Source: Marinosulfonomonas sp.
GTDB taxonomy: Bacteria; Pseudomonadota; Alphaproteobacteria; Rhodobacterales; Rhodobacteraceae
DNA: 13,609 bases
Direction of reading: 5' to 3'
Assembly: GCA_026989405.1 (NCBI GenBank)
Contig: JALSJL010000349.1
Coordinates: 1 to 13,609, forward strand
Part shown: piece after piece, positions 12,150 through 13,609 of the stretch
How positions within the stretch are numbered: position 1 is the stretch's first letter
Layout of the letters: every line of letters begins with the position of its first letter
Notes under the pieces: model-generated
Told to the model about the DNA's origin: nothing
The model's input: the letters and a program-made list of their open reading frames with translations, nothing else
Database searches by the model: none
Position numbers and translations under genes: made by a program

Positions 12150-13609
12150 TCAGAGGAATGCCGTCTCTTCAAAGCTGCGCAACTTGCGCGAATGGATGCG
12201 TTCGAGCGGCATTTCGCGCAAGCTCTCCATCGCGCGAATGCCGATCAGCAGGTGGCTTACAACCTGCGAGGTATAGAAATCGCTGGCCATTCCCGGCAGT
12301 TTCAGCTCGCCGTGCAACGGTTTGTCCGACACGCAAAGCAGCGTGCCATAGGGCACCCGAAAGCGGAATCCGTTGGCCGCGATGGTGGCGCTTTCCATGT
12401 CCAGCGCGATGGCGCGGCTCTGGCTCAGTCGTTGCACCGGGCCGGACTGGTCGCGCAACTCCCAGTTGCGATTGTCCACCGAAGCGACGGTTCCGGTGCG
12501 CATCACTCGTTTCAGCTCGTAGCCCTCCAACTGCGTGACCGAAGCCACGGCCTGTTCCAGCGCGATCTGGATTTCGGCCAGGGGCGGCACCGGCACCCAG
12601 ACCGGCAGATCGTCATCCAGCACCTTGTCCTCGCGCAGGTAGGCATGCGCCAGCACGAAATCCCCCAGCCGCTGGCTGTTGCGCAGCCCGGCGCAATGGC
12701 CGACCATCAGCCAGGCATGCGGGCGCAGCACGGCAATATGGTCGGTCGCGGTCTTGGCGTTTGACGGCCCGACCCCGATATTGACCAGCGTGATCCCGGA
12801 CTGGTCGGCGCGTTTCAGATGGTAGGTCGGCATCTGCGGCAGCTTCGGCGGCTCGGGCAGCTTGCCGTCGGGCGTCGATATCGTCTTGTTGCCGGTTCCA
12901 ACAAACTCGGTATAGCCGCTTTCGGGGTCGCCCAGCATCTTGCGCGCGTAGGCCTCGAATTCTTCGACGTAGAACTGGTAGTTGGTGAACAGAACATGGT
13001 TCTGGAAATGGTCCGGCTCGGTCGCCGTGTAATGCGCCAGCCGCGCCAGTGAATAATCCACCCGTTGCGCGGTGAAAGGCGCCAGCGGGCGGGTGCCATC
13101 GGGGGCCGGTTCGGCCACACCGTTCACGATGTCATCGTTGGTGGTGTTCAGGTCCGGCACATCGAAGAAGTCCCGCAGGGTAAAATCCGTAGCCCCTTCC
13201 TGCGGCACGGTGATGCCGCCCGAATTGGCCACGGCGAAATGCACCGGAATGGGCGTATCCGACATGCCGATCACCACCGGCACCTCGTGGTTGTCCATCA
13301 CCAGCGCAATCTGCTGGCGCAGGTAGTTGGCAAACAGATCGGGCCGGGTCACCGTCGTTGCATAAGTGCCGGGTTCGGCAACATGGCCAAAGCTCAGCCG
13401 GCTGTCGGGCTTGGCAAAGCTTGTCGTGGTGATGCGGATTTCCGGATACCACGCCCGGAAACGCGCCGGCGGACGGCCCCGCGCCATTGCCTTGCTGAAC
13501 CGGTCGCACAGGAAGTTGACCGACAGGGCATACAGCTCGATCAGGCGTTCGACAGCCGCCTGCGCGTCGGTGAATGTTTCCGGCGGCGGGGCCGCGGGGG
13601 TTTCCAGCT
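12150..13609 (-). CDS. amn: AMP nucleosidase (5' end beyond the window)
   Basis: AMP nucleosidase hydrolyses AMP to adenine and ribose 5-phosphate and so helps set purine nucleotide pools. 485 residues are visible, close to the length of E. coli Amn as I recall it, but the frame stays open to the right edge, so the true start is just outside; the ATG at 13487 is internal. Two domains are seen. The N-terminal AMN domain includes RFRAWYPEIRITTTSFAKPD and PVHFAVANSGG. The C-terminal nucleoside-phosphorylase fold has GITLVNIGVGPSNAKTATDH, HAWLMVGHCAGLRNSQ, the ribose-binding ALDMESATIAANG, and CVSDKPLHGELK, where the Asp (codon 12326-12324) is the likely catalytic acid. It is upstream of the HU gene on the same strand. 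No clear terminator was found after its stop; a run of seven T on the minus strand (12144-12136 area) lacks a preceding stem. Confidence 0.95.
   Translation of the reverse strand, partial: LETPAAPPPETFTDAQAAVERLIELYALSVNFLCDRFSKAMARGRPPARFRAWYPEIRITTTSFAKPDSRLSFGHVAEPGTYATTVTRPDLFANYLRQQIALVMDNHEVPVVIGMSDTPIPVHFAVANSGGITVPQEGATDFTLRDFFDVPDLNTTNDDIVNGVAEPAPDGTRPLAPFTAQRVDYSLARLAHYTATEPDHFQNHVLFTNYQFYVEEFEAYARKMLGDPESGYTEFVGTGNKTISTPDGKLPEPPKLPQMPTYHLKRADQSGITLVNIGVGPSNAKTATDHIAVLRPHAWLMVGHCAGLRNSQRLGDFVLAHAYLREDKVLDDDLPVWVPVPPLAEIQIALEQAVASVTQLEGYELKRVMRTGTVASVDNRNWELRDQSGPVQRLSQSRAIALDMESATIAANGFRFRVPYGTLLCVSDKPLHGELKLPGMASDFYTSQVVSHLLIGIRAMESLREMPLERIHSRKLRSFEETAFL

Noticed and set aside
1..13609. 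CRISPR array, tRNA, rRNA, toxin-antitoxin or defence island
   Set aside because: No regularly spaced direct repeats, cloverleaf-like sequence, rRNA sequence or characteristic protein pair was seen on either strand.

Overview
The window looks like a chromosomal segment of an alphaproteobacterium of the order Rhodobacterales (Roseobacter/Paracoccaceae type). The grounds are high GC, a petABC operon whose Rieske and cytochrome b ligand positions match Rhodobacter sphaeroides numbering as I remember it, a 95-residue HU protein of the rhodobacterial kind, a thiBPQ operon behind a TPP riboswitch, and a small gene resembling the gene-transfer-agent head-spike base family RCAP_rcc01079. These assignments come from motifs and memory; no search was run.

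Layout. 1-485: a spike-base-like gene (172-432) with its own intrinsic terminator. 584-871: a small membrane-anchored conserved hypothetical with a TTG start. 912-1571 (minus): a predicted outer-membrane beta-barrel protein, divergent from petA. 1854-4549: petA-petB-petC, the cytochrome bc1 complex, ended by a terminator (4572-4601) that also contains the stop codon of the convergent thiQ. 4582-7815 (minus): thiB-thiP-thiQ, translationally overlapping, with a sigma70-like promoter (7954-7982) that should start the transcript at the P1 stem of a TPP riboswitch (7865-7947). 8105-9208: aroC. 9209-9576: gene-free but highly structured, holding a two-palindrome intergenic repeat and then a 260-bp transposase-less inverted-repeat element flanked by CTAG. 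9573-11660 (minus): EamA-type transporter, CcdA-like membrane protein and a Tat-signal thioredoxin. 11731-12018 (minus): HU with a UUCG-loop terminator. 12150-13609 (minus): AMP nucleosidase, cut by the right edge.

How the genes work together. petABC gives the quinol:cytochrome c oxidoreductase of the respiratory or photosynthetic chain. thiBPQ imports thiamine and is shut off by its end product TPP through the leader. CcdA and the adjacent thioredoxin look like a two-part route carrying reducing equivalents from the cytoplasm to a periplasmic target. The others (aroC, HU, amn) are single-gene housekeeping functions.

Most of the window is ordinary core genome. The most unusual structure is the 9313-9572 element. 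By eye its 30-bp terminal repeats enclose two further foldback arms with only about 9 unpaired bases between them, and one flanking CTAG supplies the stop codon of the thioredoxin gene. I see no CRISPR array, tRNA, rRNA, intact transposase or new defence system.
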